NCBI RefSeq assembly: GCF_963678975.1
Contig: NC_089280.1
Location: 710,501 to 774,500, forward strand
DNA from: Dysidea avara
Lineage: Eukaryota > Porifera > Demospongiae > Dictyoceratida > Dysideidae
DNA length: 64,000 bases
Direction of reading: 5' to 3'
Shown here: positions 23,182-35,225 of the stretch, piece after piece
How the letters are laid out: every line of letters begins with the position of its first letter
How positions within the stretch are numbered: position 1 is the first letter of the stretch
Translations under genes and position numbers: made by a program
The notes under the pieces: generated by a model
Told to the model about the DNA's origin: nothing
The model's database searches: none
What the model saw: the letters and a program-made list of their open reading frames with translations, nothing else

Positions 23182-24200
23182 GTGACTCCCTCAGGGATGA
23201 CCCAGAACGCTTGAGGCAAATCAGGACAGCATTATTATCAAAGAAGAAGGGGGAATCCCATGGGGATGATGATGATGATGATAGTCACCATGGTAACAAT
23301 TCTCCTGAAGACAAAGTCACTGCACCGGGGAATAATCCTAGCACTCAAGAGGGCGGCCAACAATCAGGAGGTGGTCAACAATCAGGCAGTGGCCAACAAT
23401 CAGGTGGTGGCCAGAGTTCCAGCAGAGGCCAAACCAGTGGAGGTGGAGGTGGACAAGGCTCCTCGGCTGGTGGTGATGGAAATGATGAAGAAGATAGAGA
23501 AAAGAAGAGTAAGCAACCATGAATTGGTTACAATCAAGATCAGGTGCATGGGTAGCTAACAGAGTAAATGTCGTCATATTCTGTACATGTACAGTCTTGC
23601 ACAGTCGGCCATCTACGTAGGGGGCCCACTGTGCAAGAAGCACAGTGCCACTTTTGTCCAATTTACATGTAAAAGTACGTGTTCACTGGTACTAAATTAT
23701 GAACAAAACATTGAGCATCCTGCAGAGTTCTCCTCTGTCTCTTGTAGCACTTACTTAGTACTACTAATAACTCCATTCTGAACTTCTCCACTGAAATAAA
23801 AATCTCAACACATTCTCCTAGATCCCTCTCTAAGAATATTGTCAGAACATCAGTAGGGCCAATGCTGCTAGCCACTCTAATAATATCAGTGTTTGTTGCT
23901 AAGCTTTTACTTTAATCCACTCCAGGGACTAAGCAAATTTTGCTTGGGCTGAATCCTTTTGTCCAACTTCTGGTCTCCATATACACAATTCACAGTTTGT
24001 TCCACTATAAAGTAATATTGTTGGTGTATGGAATATACATTCATTGCTGTGGCACGTTTCAGGAAAAGGAAGGAGAGGAGGATGAACAGGAAGTGGGAGG
24101 TGCTACTAGCAAGACACTATCCTCAACACAACCAGCTGTGAAGAAGTTGAGAGATAACAAATTAACAATAAAACTACTATATTTGTATACGGATATATAA
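23182..24200 (+). CDS. Acidic Gly/Gln/Ser-rich protein exons (copy 1)
   Basis: The first exon, 23182-23508, follows a TTCACTTCTAG acceptor and ends at AAGA|GTAAGC. It opens with DSLRDDPERLRQIRTALLSKKKG, then an aspartate run (HGDDDDDDSHH), then a low-complexity GGQQSGGGQQSGSG-type region rich in Gly, Gln and Ser, and an acidic-basic end. A second exon, near 24063-24200, encodes EGEEDEQEVGGATSK and ends in a TAA. Frames join only if the second exon starts at 24073, so the boundary is uncertain. It lies between the EF-hand exons and UBE4 and could be the tail of the EF-hand gene by alternative splicing, or a separate gene. I do not recognise it. Confidence 0.5.
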
Positions 24201-24406
24201 AGTTTATAGATCAAAAATTAACATGCGTACATTTTCAAACATCCAGTAGAAAAATTTTCATTTTACGATAATAACATTTTGTCCCAGAAAAGTTCTGTGT
24301 AGTTTGTATGTAGATTATGTATATACGTACGTATATGCGTGTATACATGTTATTCACATGTACATTTAGTTGTGGTGTAATATTCTTTGCTGTGTTTATT
24401 GCAGTA

Positions 24407-27400
24407 ATGGAGGATGCAGGCAGTGATGTCAGATCAAAGAGATTAGCAAGACTGCAACAACAGTCACAGCCGGTGCAGGTGACGACACCCACTCCACGTG
24501 CCATACCTGTCAGTAGCAAGGAGCCTGAAGTGAGGCAACCAGTAGCTGCTGCCTCTACTGCTGCTGCTACCACTGTTGTTAAGCCAACTGCAACCACTCC
24601 AACAAAGAAAGTTACTGACAAAATGGCTTCTCCAGTGAAGGCAAGAATTATACTTGCTTGTTTTGTGTGTCTGTCCTATACATGTCTGTCTGTCTGTGTG
24701 TCTGTCTGCATATCTACAGTCATGAACACAACACATGCAGCTGCAAACCTTATAAGCTGAAACAAAATAATATTATGTAGTGTTACAATGGTTATGAATT
24801 TAGCAAAGGTAACGGGTAGTGTTTTTATTGCAGTTGTCAAATGAACATTAACCAAATGGAAACATATGTACACTGTAGCAAGTCACATTATGTGATATTT
24901 TATTGTTGTATTTAGGAGTTGACTATGGTGGAATCCCAGTCAGCAGTTCTATCACACTTGTTCTGCACTAAAGTGGTATGTACACAAGCCATCACTGCTA
25001 AGCCGTGCTCACTGTTAGCTCCTTAGGTCATCTCTTCAGGAGGGTCAGGTGGTGAAATTCTCCGGTACTCTCATAAGGTGATGAAGCTAGATCCAAGTAA
25101 GGTGCCCGCTGACCCAGGAATGAGCGAGGTGAGGTGCTTTCATGTTGTGGTCTCATGTTCCAGTTTGTCTTGACCAGAAATTCAAATTGCTCCTATTGAG
25201 ATGATTGTCCAGGGAATTGGTAAGTCCATGAGATACAGTATTGTGGACACTTAAGGACACCTACATAATCCAGACAATTAGTTAAGATCCCAAAGTATCC
25301 CTTAGTGGATAAACTGTCCTGGAAAATCAGGACACCTTGATAATCAGGACACCTTGATAATCAGGACACCTTGATAATCAGGACACCTTGATAATCAGGA
25401 CACTATTGGTTGGTGCCAAGGTGTCCATTATATGTATCTCCAATGTACTGTACAACATGCAGCATTGTACAAAACTGTTGCATGCTACAGTTTGCATGAC
25501 TGTACTTGCATGCATTGTTCAACCACTGTGTGTTAAGTCTTATCGTGTTCCCTTCTGTAGGATGTTGTTAAGGTTTTAGTGGTGTCGTACAATCGTGCTT
25601 GCTTGTCGCCTCCACCTGGGGTACAGCCCACGGTGTGGTCACAGCTAACAAACTGTTCCAAAGATGTTGTTGCTGTGGTGCTGCTAGAACAACTGAAGGA
25701 AGGTATGTTGTACTTGTGATTATGAGAGTGGAGTAGTGTATGTGTGGCACTACATTTGATAAGGAATAGCATAATATACATAGTTATACCATGTCTGCAA
25801 GGGATTCGTTGATATACATACACCCAAGCCTGAGACCCCAAACAGTGTCTTAATTGCTCATACTAAAGGTGTATATCTACTATTCTGTAGGTGCTGCACG
25901 TAAATACGTACAAACGGGTACTGTACGTAAGCAGCGGCTGCAGTAGGTGCTATGGATCGTAGTTTACTTCTAACATTGTTGTCATAAATATAATTTTTGA
26001 GTATAGGTACTCAGCATAAAGCAGTGTTTGGCTGCGTGGGTGACAAGTTGTCGAGTAGGCCAATCTCATCTCAAGTCAACTTGGCCATGTACCTATCTGT
26101 AGTTGTTTCGATTTGTTATATGTTCTTATGGTGTTTGTTCCTGTGCTCAGTTGTTCTTACATCCATGTTTAGTTTTTGAGCGGGAAATTTATGGAGGACA
26201 AGAAACTGTGGAGGACATTATAGGCATACAATACAACAAACACCCACAATACTGTAACATTCCCTCTGCCTTGGTGTCCATACAATAAAACAGAAAGTCA
26301 TTTGTGGGCTCGTGATCTAATTTTGACAGTGGATCAGACATGGTGAATTCAATTATCATAGGGTGGCAACAGACCTGTGTTCCAGGATAATTTTACAGTG
26401 TACGGTCACACAAGTCAATTTACACTTGTCAAAAGTGCTTTCCTAGACTCTGTTGTACAATGTGTATGCACTGTGTGACTTAGTTGTCTTACATTCGTAT
26501 TAATAAGCAGTGGAAGAATTAAAATTCTGTTGTTGGTACAGAAGGGTGTGATATTGAGCCCTTCCCTGGTGTGTCATAATGTGAAGCTGTCTTGTAAAAT
26601 ATTGTAACATTACCTATTGGATTACCATGGTGATGTGTGATTAATGGTGTATACTCGTAGGGGTGCAGACAGTTGATGTGGACGATATCTGGTCAGTATA
26701 TTCTTCATCATCGAAGAGTCAGGTTTGTGTTGTATCTGATGTCCCTTGGGAGACTGATTGAAACTATATTGTTACCGTTGATGTACCTTAACTACATTTG
26801 TTTGGGTCCTGCTTGACATGGTCACTATAATGAGGTGGTCTTATTAATGAGGTCATGAAGTACACCTTAGCTGTGTTTGGGACTTACTTGACATGGTCAC
26901 TATAATGAGGTGGTCTTACTAATGAGGTAACCACTGAGTGAGGCTTCACTGCATTGTTACACTGTAAGTTATGTAATTGTAGGCAAAGCCTTTTGAACTC
27001 TAAAAAGTGATAATTTGTTTTTGTTAAAAAGTTATCTTTAATATGTGGCCACACCTTGTCTATAGGAGACCTGTCTGGATTCTATTTTGTAACAATCAAT
27101 ACTTTGATCTTGTAGGGTTCTCTGGCGACGTTCATCACCCTTCTTAGCAGTTGGTCTCCAGATGGTGTCACCGTGCCTCCTGAATTACTCACTAAACTGC
27201 TTACGTTAGCTAAAACTGAGTCGTCATTTGCTCAAGAAGCATTTACTCAGTTGGTAAAGACAGCTGGTCTTGATGCAAAGAATGCTAGCTTGTATGAAGA
27301 AATTGCTCTTGACATCAGCAAATCTCAGAGCGCCCTAAGTGTTCTTTTTGGCCAATCTCTTTTCTCTGAGTTTGTTGGTGAACAGTTATTGAAAGAAGTA

Positions 27401-28398
27401 TCCACAGCAATCCACCGCTTGGGAATCTATTTTGAAAAGGACTCCATGTTTTCTGGCTTCTTGTCACCATCGACGATACCTGGAAAACTGGATGCAAATT
27501 TATTAAAAGATAAACGATTCCAATCTTTTGTACAGATTCGTGGTTTTCCTGATCACATGCGGATCGATGACATCAAGCATTGTTGTCAGCCAATACAAGA
27601 TGGACTACACAAATGTCAGGAGTGTGTCACCACAGGATTCCTGAAGGTGCTAAGGACATCGCAGAAGTCAAATGCCATTGGCTGGCTGGCTAGTGTTGTA
27701 GGACTGAATGAATTACGTTGTGGACCTCAATTTCGACAGAAGACAACAATAGAACCTGTGGCTTCTGATGGTAAGAAATGAACTCTTATTATAAGCACAT
27801 TATAGGTTAACCCTAATTGTAGGCATGGAGAAATTACATATATGGTTTATTTTGTCTTCAGGTTATATGTTGAATTTCTCAGCTGTACTAGTGCAACTGT
27901 GTCAACCGTTCTTTGGGACTGCTCCAAATAGCAAGCTAGCTAAGATAGATCCCAGTTATTGCACATCACTGCAGTGCAGGCTAGATCTTTACAATGAGCC
28001 GTGTCTTGCTCATGGAAATATATGTAGGTAGAGTTGATTGGCATTAATTAAAATGTAATTATGTTGTATATTTGCAGCTGCTGAAGAGAGTTTGGCTAAA
28101 GGACATGAAAGATATTTTCCAACCAGCAGTAAGTTGTGCGTGTACATGCATGTGTGGTGCGTGTATGTGTGTGCATGTGTGTGCATGTGTGTGCATGTGT
28201 GATGTGACGGACAGTCTGCCCCTACTCTGCCGCTATTACTGTGGTAGTCTTAAAGTATTATTTGATGTCTTTTATCTCATACATATCTCTCTACCCACTA
28301 GCGGACTACAACTTCATGACAGAGATATTCCACATCACTCAGAGAGGACTACATGTTGGATTAATGGCAGCCATTAGGACTTTTGGTAATGAGCTGAA
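24407..28398 (+). CDS. UBE4B: UBE4/Ufd2-like ubiquitin ligase, 5' half (copy 1)
   Basis: UBE4 proteins (yeast Ufd2) are U-box E3/E4 ligases that extend ubiquitin chains. Exons I can support: 24407-24634, 24916-24975, 25027-25128, 25561-25702, 25891-25926, 26007-26098, about 26173-26290, 26661-26722, 27116-27770, 27862-28023, 28078-28128, 28302-28398. Most joins are phase-consistent; those around 25.1-26.3 kb are tentative. The start ATG follows a GCAG acceptor, so the 5' leader is probably spliced. The first exon carries RSKRLARLQQ, like the UBE4B N-terminus, then Pro/Thr/Ala-rich sequence. The 27.1-28.4 kb exons match the Ufd2 core, notably GYMLNFSAVLVQLCQPFF, KIDPSYC and the final DYNFMTEIFHITQ. 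The C-terminal core and U-box are absent: the last exon runs into the SINE/foldback block, so this copy cannot make a ligase unless exons lie far downstream. Confidence 0.75.
24666..24712. repeat. GTCT/GTGT microsatellite in UBE4 intron 1
   Basis: A run of TGTCTGTCTGTG-like units lies in the first intron. It is present identically in copy 2 near 35,485-35,531. Confidence 0.7.
25323..25403. repeat. 17-bp tandem repeat in a UBE4 intron, five units (copy 1)
   Basis: The unit ATAATCAGGACACCTTG occurs four times plus a partial fifth, inside a MITE-like stretch (about 25,236-25,456) whose ends both start TACAGTA in inverted order. Copy 2 has two fewer units. This 34-bp difference explains the change in spacing between the two copies, from 10,819 to 10,785 bp. 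Confidence 0.88.
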
Positions 28399-28534
28399 GT
28401 AAGTGTAACTCATGTGGTATACATACTTGATCATTTGTGTAGTCCATACCATCTTTGTGTTGTATCTTTTGTCAAGCACATCCTGTGTATGTGTGCGTGC
28501 GTGCATGTGTGAGTGTGTGTGTGTGTACTATGTG

Positions 28535-28833
28535 AGGTAGCATAGCCAAGTGGCTGGAGCAGTGGCCTGGTGATCGAAAGGTTCCAACCAATTTGGTGTT
28601 GTTGTTGTTTCCTAAACTTTTTTCACATTGCTCTAGTCTACCCAGCTGTATATTGGGGACCTGGTGGCTTGGTGTCATCTGTGGAAGCAGCCCACCCAGC
28701 TGTAGCATCAATGGGTACCTGGTGCTTACTGGGGAAGCAAATGCCCAATTGTCCTAGCTTGTCTCACTTTGTGGTGTTGGGGTTGTTGTGGAACTTCAGG
28801 TTCCATGACCTCTCTTACAATAAATATGATACT
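28535..28833 (+). repeat. tRNA-like SINE candidate (copy 2)
   Basis: Same element as at 13,121, duplicated with the block. A-box-like and B-box-like words are unchanged. Confidence 0.4.
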
Positions 28834-30364
28834 ATTTGTTTATATGTTTATGATACTAAATACATCCAATGGGTAGCTATAGTGCTGGACATCATTAGTT
28901 TCCAAAAGTTGCTTTCTGTGTATGTGATGTCATGACTTTATGTTTGGTCAATGTTAATGAAATTTGGACAGGTGGTGCATACTACCATTGTGGTTATACA
29001 AAGGAAGTTGAAGCCATACCAATGTGAACTTTCCCGCAATGATGTAATACCTCATTACATCAGTGTTTTACATTCTTCACTTTTCCTACACACAGGTGCA
29101 AGCTACAAACCTGAATTTTGGTGGGAAAGGAGTACTGTGATAGCTCTAACTTCTACAGAAGCAGATTTTTGAAATCATAATTTATTTCAATGTTATTATA
29201 AATTAAAGGATGACAAAAATTTATTTTCTCTCAGCCAACGGTTCAACAATGACAGTGACACTTGCTTGGTATACAAATATAATGAACCATGTACAGAAAC
29301 AGATTTTCAATATGAGATTTAGTCAAGTTGCAGTTTTTTTAAAAAAAAAAAGAGGAACCAGCCTTAACCTTTAAAGCCACACAAAAGTATTGAGGAATAC
29401 GTGTTTATACCAAAATGGGCTTAGCTGTATTGCCAGGTTACTTGGTATTCCTAACTCTATTAGCCTAAAACCATCAAAAGAAAGTTTATTCATTGGGTTA
29501 CTAAGGGAAGCCATTGTAACAACAGAGGCTGACTTGTTATAAAGTGATGAAGAATAACAACTGGTTTGATCGCAACGCCACATTCCCTGTTTTGTCTACC
29601 ATGTTAATCAGCATTTGAATCACATGAACTGTATTATAGCCTTACTTGCCTATGGTTGGCGAGTCAGCCAATTGTTATTTGGAGTGAATAGGACCAACTA
29701 GCAATGAGTTACGGATCATTTTCTAAAGGTATGTAAAGGATATGTGTGCTTATAAACTCGAATTTATTTTCTCAGTGTGTTTTGGTCCTCATGTTTTCAT
29801 TGTAGGGTAAATGCTTAGGTATCGTTTAATCCTTATTAAGTCAGGAGTAAAATGACGTTTATTGCATAGTTGTAGGATAAACACTTTGAAAACTGCAGCT
29901 TTTTGTTTACAACCATGCACAACGGCCTATCAAGTTTTTTTCTAATGTAGCATTTTGCATTTTTGAAAAGTTATGATGTCCAGCACTGTACCACGCTATG
30001 TAATAACCCTAGCTTACTAGCTTGTAAATTTTAATTTTCCTTACACTTATAAAATAGTAGAAGCACTCACCCTTGTTTGTTTATTCTGAGATACCGGGAC
30101 CACACGTTGTTTAGACCGAGGATGAACAGGAGATGGTAGACTGCTCCTCTGATCAGCCATCAATGTAGTATGCTACATGATTGTAGAATTACAATATGTG
30201 ATATCATGGTAGAAGAAAATTAACAGTTTGGATTGATGTAATTATGTCAGGTGTAGGTGACCTCCTTTGTTTCCCTATTGTTTACTGTGATCCATAATTG
30301 AACTTACACTGTACACACTGTTCTAAGCTTACCATTCCAATGGTGGTGTTCTACAATGACTCAA

Positions 30365-32266
30365 ATCATACAGTATGATAGTACTGTATAGTAGGAACCA
30401 CAAAGGAGTAGGTGTGGCCCACGAAATAACATCTTCCAAAAACCATTCCTTGACGATGATGAGGCAGTGTTGGCTAGGTAAAACTAAGCCCAAACAAGCT
30501 TTCAGATTGACCTGAAATGCTTGCTATGGAATTTAGAAATAATTAACAGAATTTTCTACTGACTAACTGACTGACTGACTGATTCCTTCAGACAAGTGTA
30601 GCTAGATAACTGCTAAGGCTACGGACTTGATTTTTTCACTGTTCGATGCTGCTTTGGCCTGAGAGGTGCCTTTTTGGCATACCGCAGTACGTACAATGTA
30701 TTTTTCATGGACTTAGCAGTGTCCTCCTTTGTGGCTCATTCATCTTTGCTGACAGGGAAAATGTCAATTTGATGGTAGCATGTGATGGCAGCATGTGATG
30801 GCTTCCCTTCATACCGGAAATCGTCTGTATTTTTCATAGTGGCTATTTTGATTGCAGAGGTGCTTTTCGAACAGTTCTTGATTCGTACTGCTTTGTAAAA
30901 GGTTGAACATAGCCGTCACTTTTCAGACGATAATTGATGTAACTGGGGCACGTGGCACCATTTGTATCTTTCAGTATGCGTGGACTACAGAGGTGCTTTT
31001 CAAACAGTTCTTGATCCGAAGTGTTGTGTAATGGGGTGAACACAGCTGTCAGCGAAGCATAATGGATACTTTACTTTTCAGACATAGCTGTGGCGTGTGG
31101 TGCCATTCCAGATGCAGTATGTGTGGGTTCACCAGTCATAATAATTGTTTGCAAGAAAAGTTAATAAACAAGTATATACACAAAAACTTGGAATTTTCAA
31201 CCCATAACACATCGATAAAGGTACTGAAACAAGTTGGAGTAGTCCATGATATTAAATCACAGTAAAACAATAAGAAGTGTTATATCCCTACTGTTCATTT
31301 CCGTTATGGTATCTTTAGCACAATAGGGATATAACACTTCTTATTGTTTTACTGTGTTTTAATGTATGGACTACTCCAACTTGTTTCAGTACTTTTTATC
31401 GATATGCTATGGTCCCTACTCCAGTTGAAAATCTTAATTTTTTGTGTACTTGTTTATTGCCTTTTTATTATGAATGGTGAACCCACACATACCGCATCTG
31501 AAATGACACCACATGCCCAAGCTATATCAATTATCATCTGAAAAGTGAGGTATTCGTTGTCAGCTAAGTTCAACCCATCACACACAGCAGTACGAATCAA
31601 GAACTGTTCGAAAAGAACTTCTACAATCCACACACACCGAAAGAATTGGTGCTGCGCACCCCAGTTATATCAATTATTGTCTGAAAAGTGAAGCATCCAT
31701 TACGCTTTGTTGTCGGTTATGTTTAACCCATTACACAGCAGTACGAATGAAGAACTGTTCAAAAAGCACCTCTGCAATCAAAACAGCCACTATGAAAATA
31801 AGGATGATTTCCGTTATGAAGAGAAGCCATCACATGCTACTGCCAAATCGACACTTCACTGTCAGCAAAGATAAATGGGACACAAAGGAGGACACTGGTA
31901 AGTCCATGAAAAATGCATTGTACGTACTGTGGTATGCCAAAAGTTACCTCTCGGGTTGAAGCAATGTAAAACAGTGAAAAAATCTAGCTCGTAGCCTTAG
32001 CAGTTATTGAGTTACGCTTGTCGACAGTCAGTCAGGCAGTTAGTCAGTAGAAAATTCCGTTAAATAAATTATTTTTAAAATTCCGTAGCTACTTGTTGAA
32101 AGCATTTTGAGTCGATCTGAAAGCTTGTTTGGGCTTATTTTTACCTAACCAATACTGCCTCATGATTGTCAGGAAAAATTAAGACTGGTTTTTGAGTGAT
32201 GCTATTTCGTTGGCCATGCCTACTCCTTTGTGATCCCTACTATACACTACTATCATACTGTATGAT
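30365..32266. mobile_element. 1.9-kb foldback element (copy 2)
   Basis: Same termini and central hairpin as the 14,948 copy, with few substitutions. It is duplicated as part of the larger unit and is not an independent insertion. Confidence 0.8.
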
Positions 32267-32272
32267 ACAAAG

Positions 32273-32721
32273 TAGTGATGTGCGATATATCGAAAAATAT
32301 CGATTTCGCGATAATTTTGTCGATATCGTTATCGTATCGATTTTCGATACTGCTTTAGCAGATTTCGATATTTATCGAAAAGGTAATATTTTGCGATAAT
32401 TATCGAAATATCAAAAAATATTTCGATAAATCTACAGCATTTAGTGTGTGATTGCACAATCACGCTAGAAATGAAGGTTGTTTCTGTACTATCTAGCCAC
32501 TTTAAAAACTTGTCTACCAGTTTCCTAGGCTTATTATTAGTTTTATGCAATAGTTTGTGTGTAAAGTATATTTCAAGCATATTTATAAGTATCGACCGCC
32601 AACGCAATTACACCACCCACACAATTAAAAATTATCGAAAATCGTATCGAAATTTCGATATTTACCCCAATATCGTATCGATAACATATCGAAATAACAA
32701 TCCTGATATCGTACACCACTA
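32273..32721. mobile_element. hAT-type MITE (copy 2, uninterrupted)
   Basis: The 449-bp element has TAGTGATGTGCGATATATCG at the left and ACACCACTA at the right. The flanks are ATACAAAG on the left and CTGACCAC on the right, so they do not match each other. The left flank equals that of copy 3; the right flank equals that of copy 1. Confidence 0.88.
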
Positions 32722-33134
32722 CTGACCACACAAGGTTGGGGGTGATAAGTTGCTTAATTGGTACAAACTGGGAATGCAACAATATGAGCAAACACCATAT
32801 TGTGTGATGTGTTTTATAATATTTCTGTATTGCAATATTTGAATTATATACCAGTGTAATATACCCATATCTATATGCTGAGATACACCTCTAAACGACA
32901 GATACCAAATCTATTTAGAAGTATTCTACAACATTATTTGTTCAGCATATAGCATCTGGCTACCAATACGTGACTTTGAAATCTTTTTTGATCCCACCCA
33001 CCAATAGGGTGACAGCTGAATGCATTGTCCACAAGCCACAGCCCCACAATACAGCAATAGCCATATCGTATTGTATTGTGGTAGAAAATATTGCAATATA
33101 TTGATATGTTGAAGCTAGTATTGCCCTATCACAG

Positions 33135-33719
33135 ACCCTGGATGAATTGGAGTTGGAGCTAGATGAGGATCATGATGGCACCGTCTCTTGGCCAGAGTTT
33201 CAAAAGGTTTGTGTTGATATTTTACATATGAATTTTCTTTACAGTGTATGTCTATCTATGCATAGTACACTACGCACATAACACATACTTTGTCCATGCA
33301 CACACAAAGAAATTCTGCTGCAAGGCCATATCTACCCAATAAAAACACTGGGCTACTGTGCACCACTCGGGTAGTGAGAGTCAGTGCAGGTAAAACCACT
33401 GGGGCAGGAGTAGTACGTACCTGTAGGAGGCTGTAAAACCTTTTGAATCTACATGCAGCCATGTTCATACATATCTACGTATGTTGCATACAGTATGTAC
33501 AGCTCACGTACATTGTACATATATCCTCCATGATTTATTATTATTTTCTTATTCCAGCTGTTTTCTGATCCCAAAGAAGAACAGAACATTACTGACACTA
33601 CAGCAGAACTAACAACTAATCATATGATATTCTACACAGCAGTGGTTGTCATGACAACGCTCATAAGCAGCTGGTACTTCTATTACTCAACCAGGGATTG
33701 TCGTGGAAACAGTATGTAA
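33135..33719 (+). CDS. EF-hand / single-pass membrane protein, last two exons (copy 2)
   Basis: Exons 33135-33206 and 33558-33719 repeat the copy-1 exons at an offset of 10,819 bp. The EF-hand loop and the transmembrane segment are unchanged. The frame is open to the TAA at 33717-33719. As in copy 1, upstream exons are not in the unit, so this copy has no visible start or promoter and is likely a duplicated fragment. Confidence 0.6.
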
Positions 33720-34000
33720 TGAGTAGCTTACGTTGTGAGTGTGTAACGACGAAATATTTGCCTAGCTGAGTGCTATGTATATACTTGTAGGAAGACACTT
33801 TGCACTAGTCATTGACCAATGGTCCCATTTGAGAAATTGTACTACACTACACCCTGCATCTAATGCAGGAACTACCTAGTATTTTTTAAAATTACCTTGC
33901 AGTTTATACATACAGTAGGTTGTTTTAGTTTGTAGATAATTGCTTGCAAAGCAAGGGAAGTTGTTGACAATAGCTCAATCTCTACTTGTTTCACTTCTAG

Positions 34001-35019
34001 GTGACTCCCTCAGGGATGACCCAGAACGCTTGAGGCAAATCAGGACAGCATTATTATCAAAGAAGAAGGGGGAATCCCATGGGGATGATGATGATGATGA
34101 TAGTCACCATGGTAACAATTCTCCTGAAGACAAAGTCACTGCACCGGGGAATAATCCTAGCACTCAAGAGGGCGGCCAACAATCAGGAGGTGGTCAACAA
34201 TCAGGCAGTGGCCAACAATCAGGTGGTGGCCAGAGTTCCAGCAGAGGCCAAACCAGTGGAGGTGGAGGTGGACAAGGCTCCTCGGCTGGTGGTGATGGAA
34301 ATGATGAAGAAGATAGAGAAAAGAAGAGTAAGCAACCATGAATTGGTTACAATCAAGACCAGGTGCATGGGTAGCTAACAGAGTAAATGTCGTCATATTC
34401 TGTACATGTACAGTCTTGCACAGTCGGCCATCTACGTAGGGGGCCCACTGTGCAAGAAGCACAGTGCCACTTTTGTCCAATTTACATGTAAAAGTACGTG
34501 TTCACTGGTACTAAATTATGAACAAAACATTGAGCATCCTGCAGAGTTCTCCTCTGTCTCTTGTAGCACTTACTTAGTACTACTAATAACTCCATTCTGA
34601 ACTTCTCCACTGAAATAAAAATCTCAACACATTCTCCTAGATCCCTCTCTAAGAATATTGTCAGAACATCAGTAGGGCCAATGCTGCTAGCCACTCTAAT
34701 AATATCAGTGTTTGTTGCTAAGCTTTTACTTTAATCCACTCCAGGGACTAAGCAAATTTTGCTTGGGCTGAATCCTTTTGTCCAACTTCTGGTCTCCATA
34801 TACACAATTCACAGTTTGTTCCACTATAAAGTAATATTGTTGGTGTATGGAATATACATTCATTGCTGTGGCACGTTTCAGGAAAAGGAAGGAGAGGAGG
34901 ATGAACAGGAAGTGGGAGGTGCTACTAGCAAGACACTATCCTCAACACAACCAGCTGTGAAGAAGTTGAGAGATACCAAATTAACAATAAAACTACTATA
35001 TTTGTATACGGATATATAA
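34001..35019 (+). CDS. Acidic Gly/Gln/Ser-rich protein exons (copy 2)
   Basis: Exons 34001-34327 and about 34882-35019 match copy 1. The only coding difference I noticed is Asn to Thr in the final exon (RDNKL to RDTKL). Splice signals and the low-complexity tract are preserved. Function is not recognised. Confidence 0.48.
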
Positions 35020-35225
35020 AGTTTATAGATCAAAAATTAACATGCGTACATTTTCAAACATCCAGTAGAAAAATTTTCATTTTACGATAATAACATTTTG
35101 TCCCAGAAAAGTTCTGTGTAGTTTGTATGTAGATTATGTATATACGTACGTATATGCGTGTATACATGTTATTCACATGTACATTTAGTTGTGGTGTAAT
35201 ATTCTTTGCTGTGTTTATTGCAGTA

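Larger units (their letters stand above)
28369..32272. repeat. Segmental duplication, copy 2 of the SINE/foldback block
   Basis: It matches 12945-16854 (offset about 15,416) and 39154-43053 (offset 10,785) almost base for base. It directly follows the last UBE4 exon of copy 1 and ends at the second hAT MITE. Confidence 0.9.

Noticed and set aside
25178..25219. Extra UBE4 exon between the third and fourth exons
   Set aside because: It has acceptor- and donor-like edges, but joining it to the next exon puts that exon out of frame. Direct joining of 25128 to 25561 keeps phase 0.
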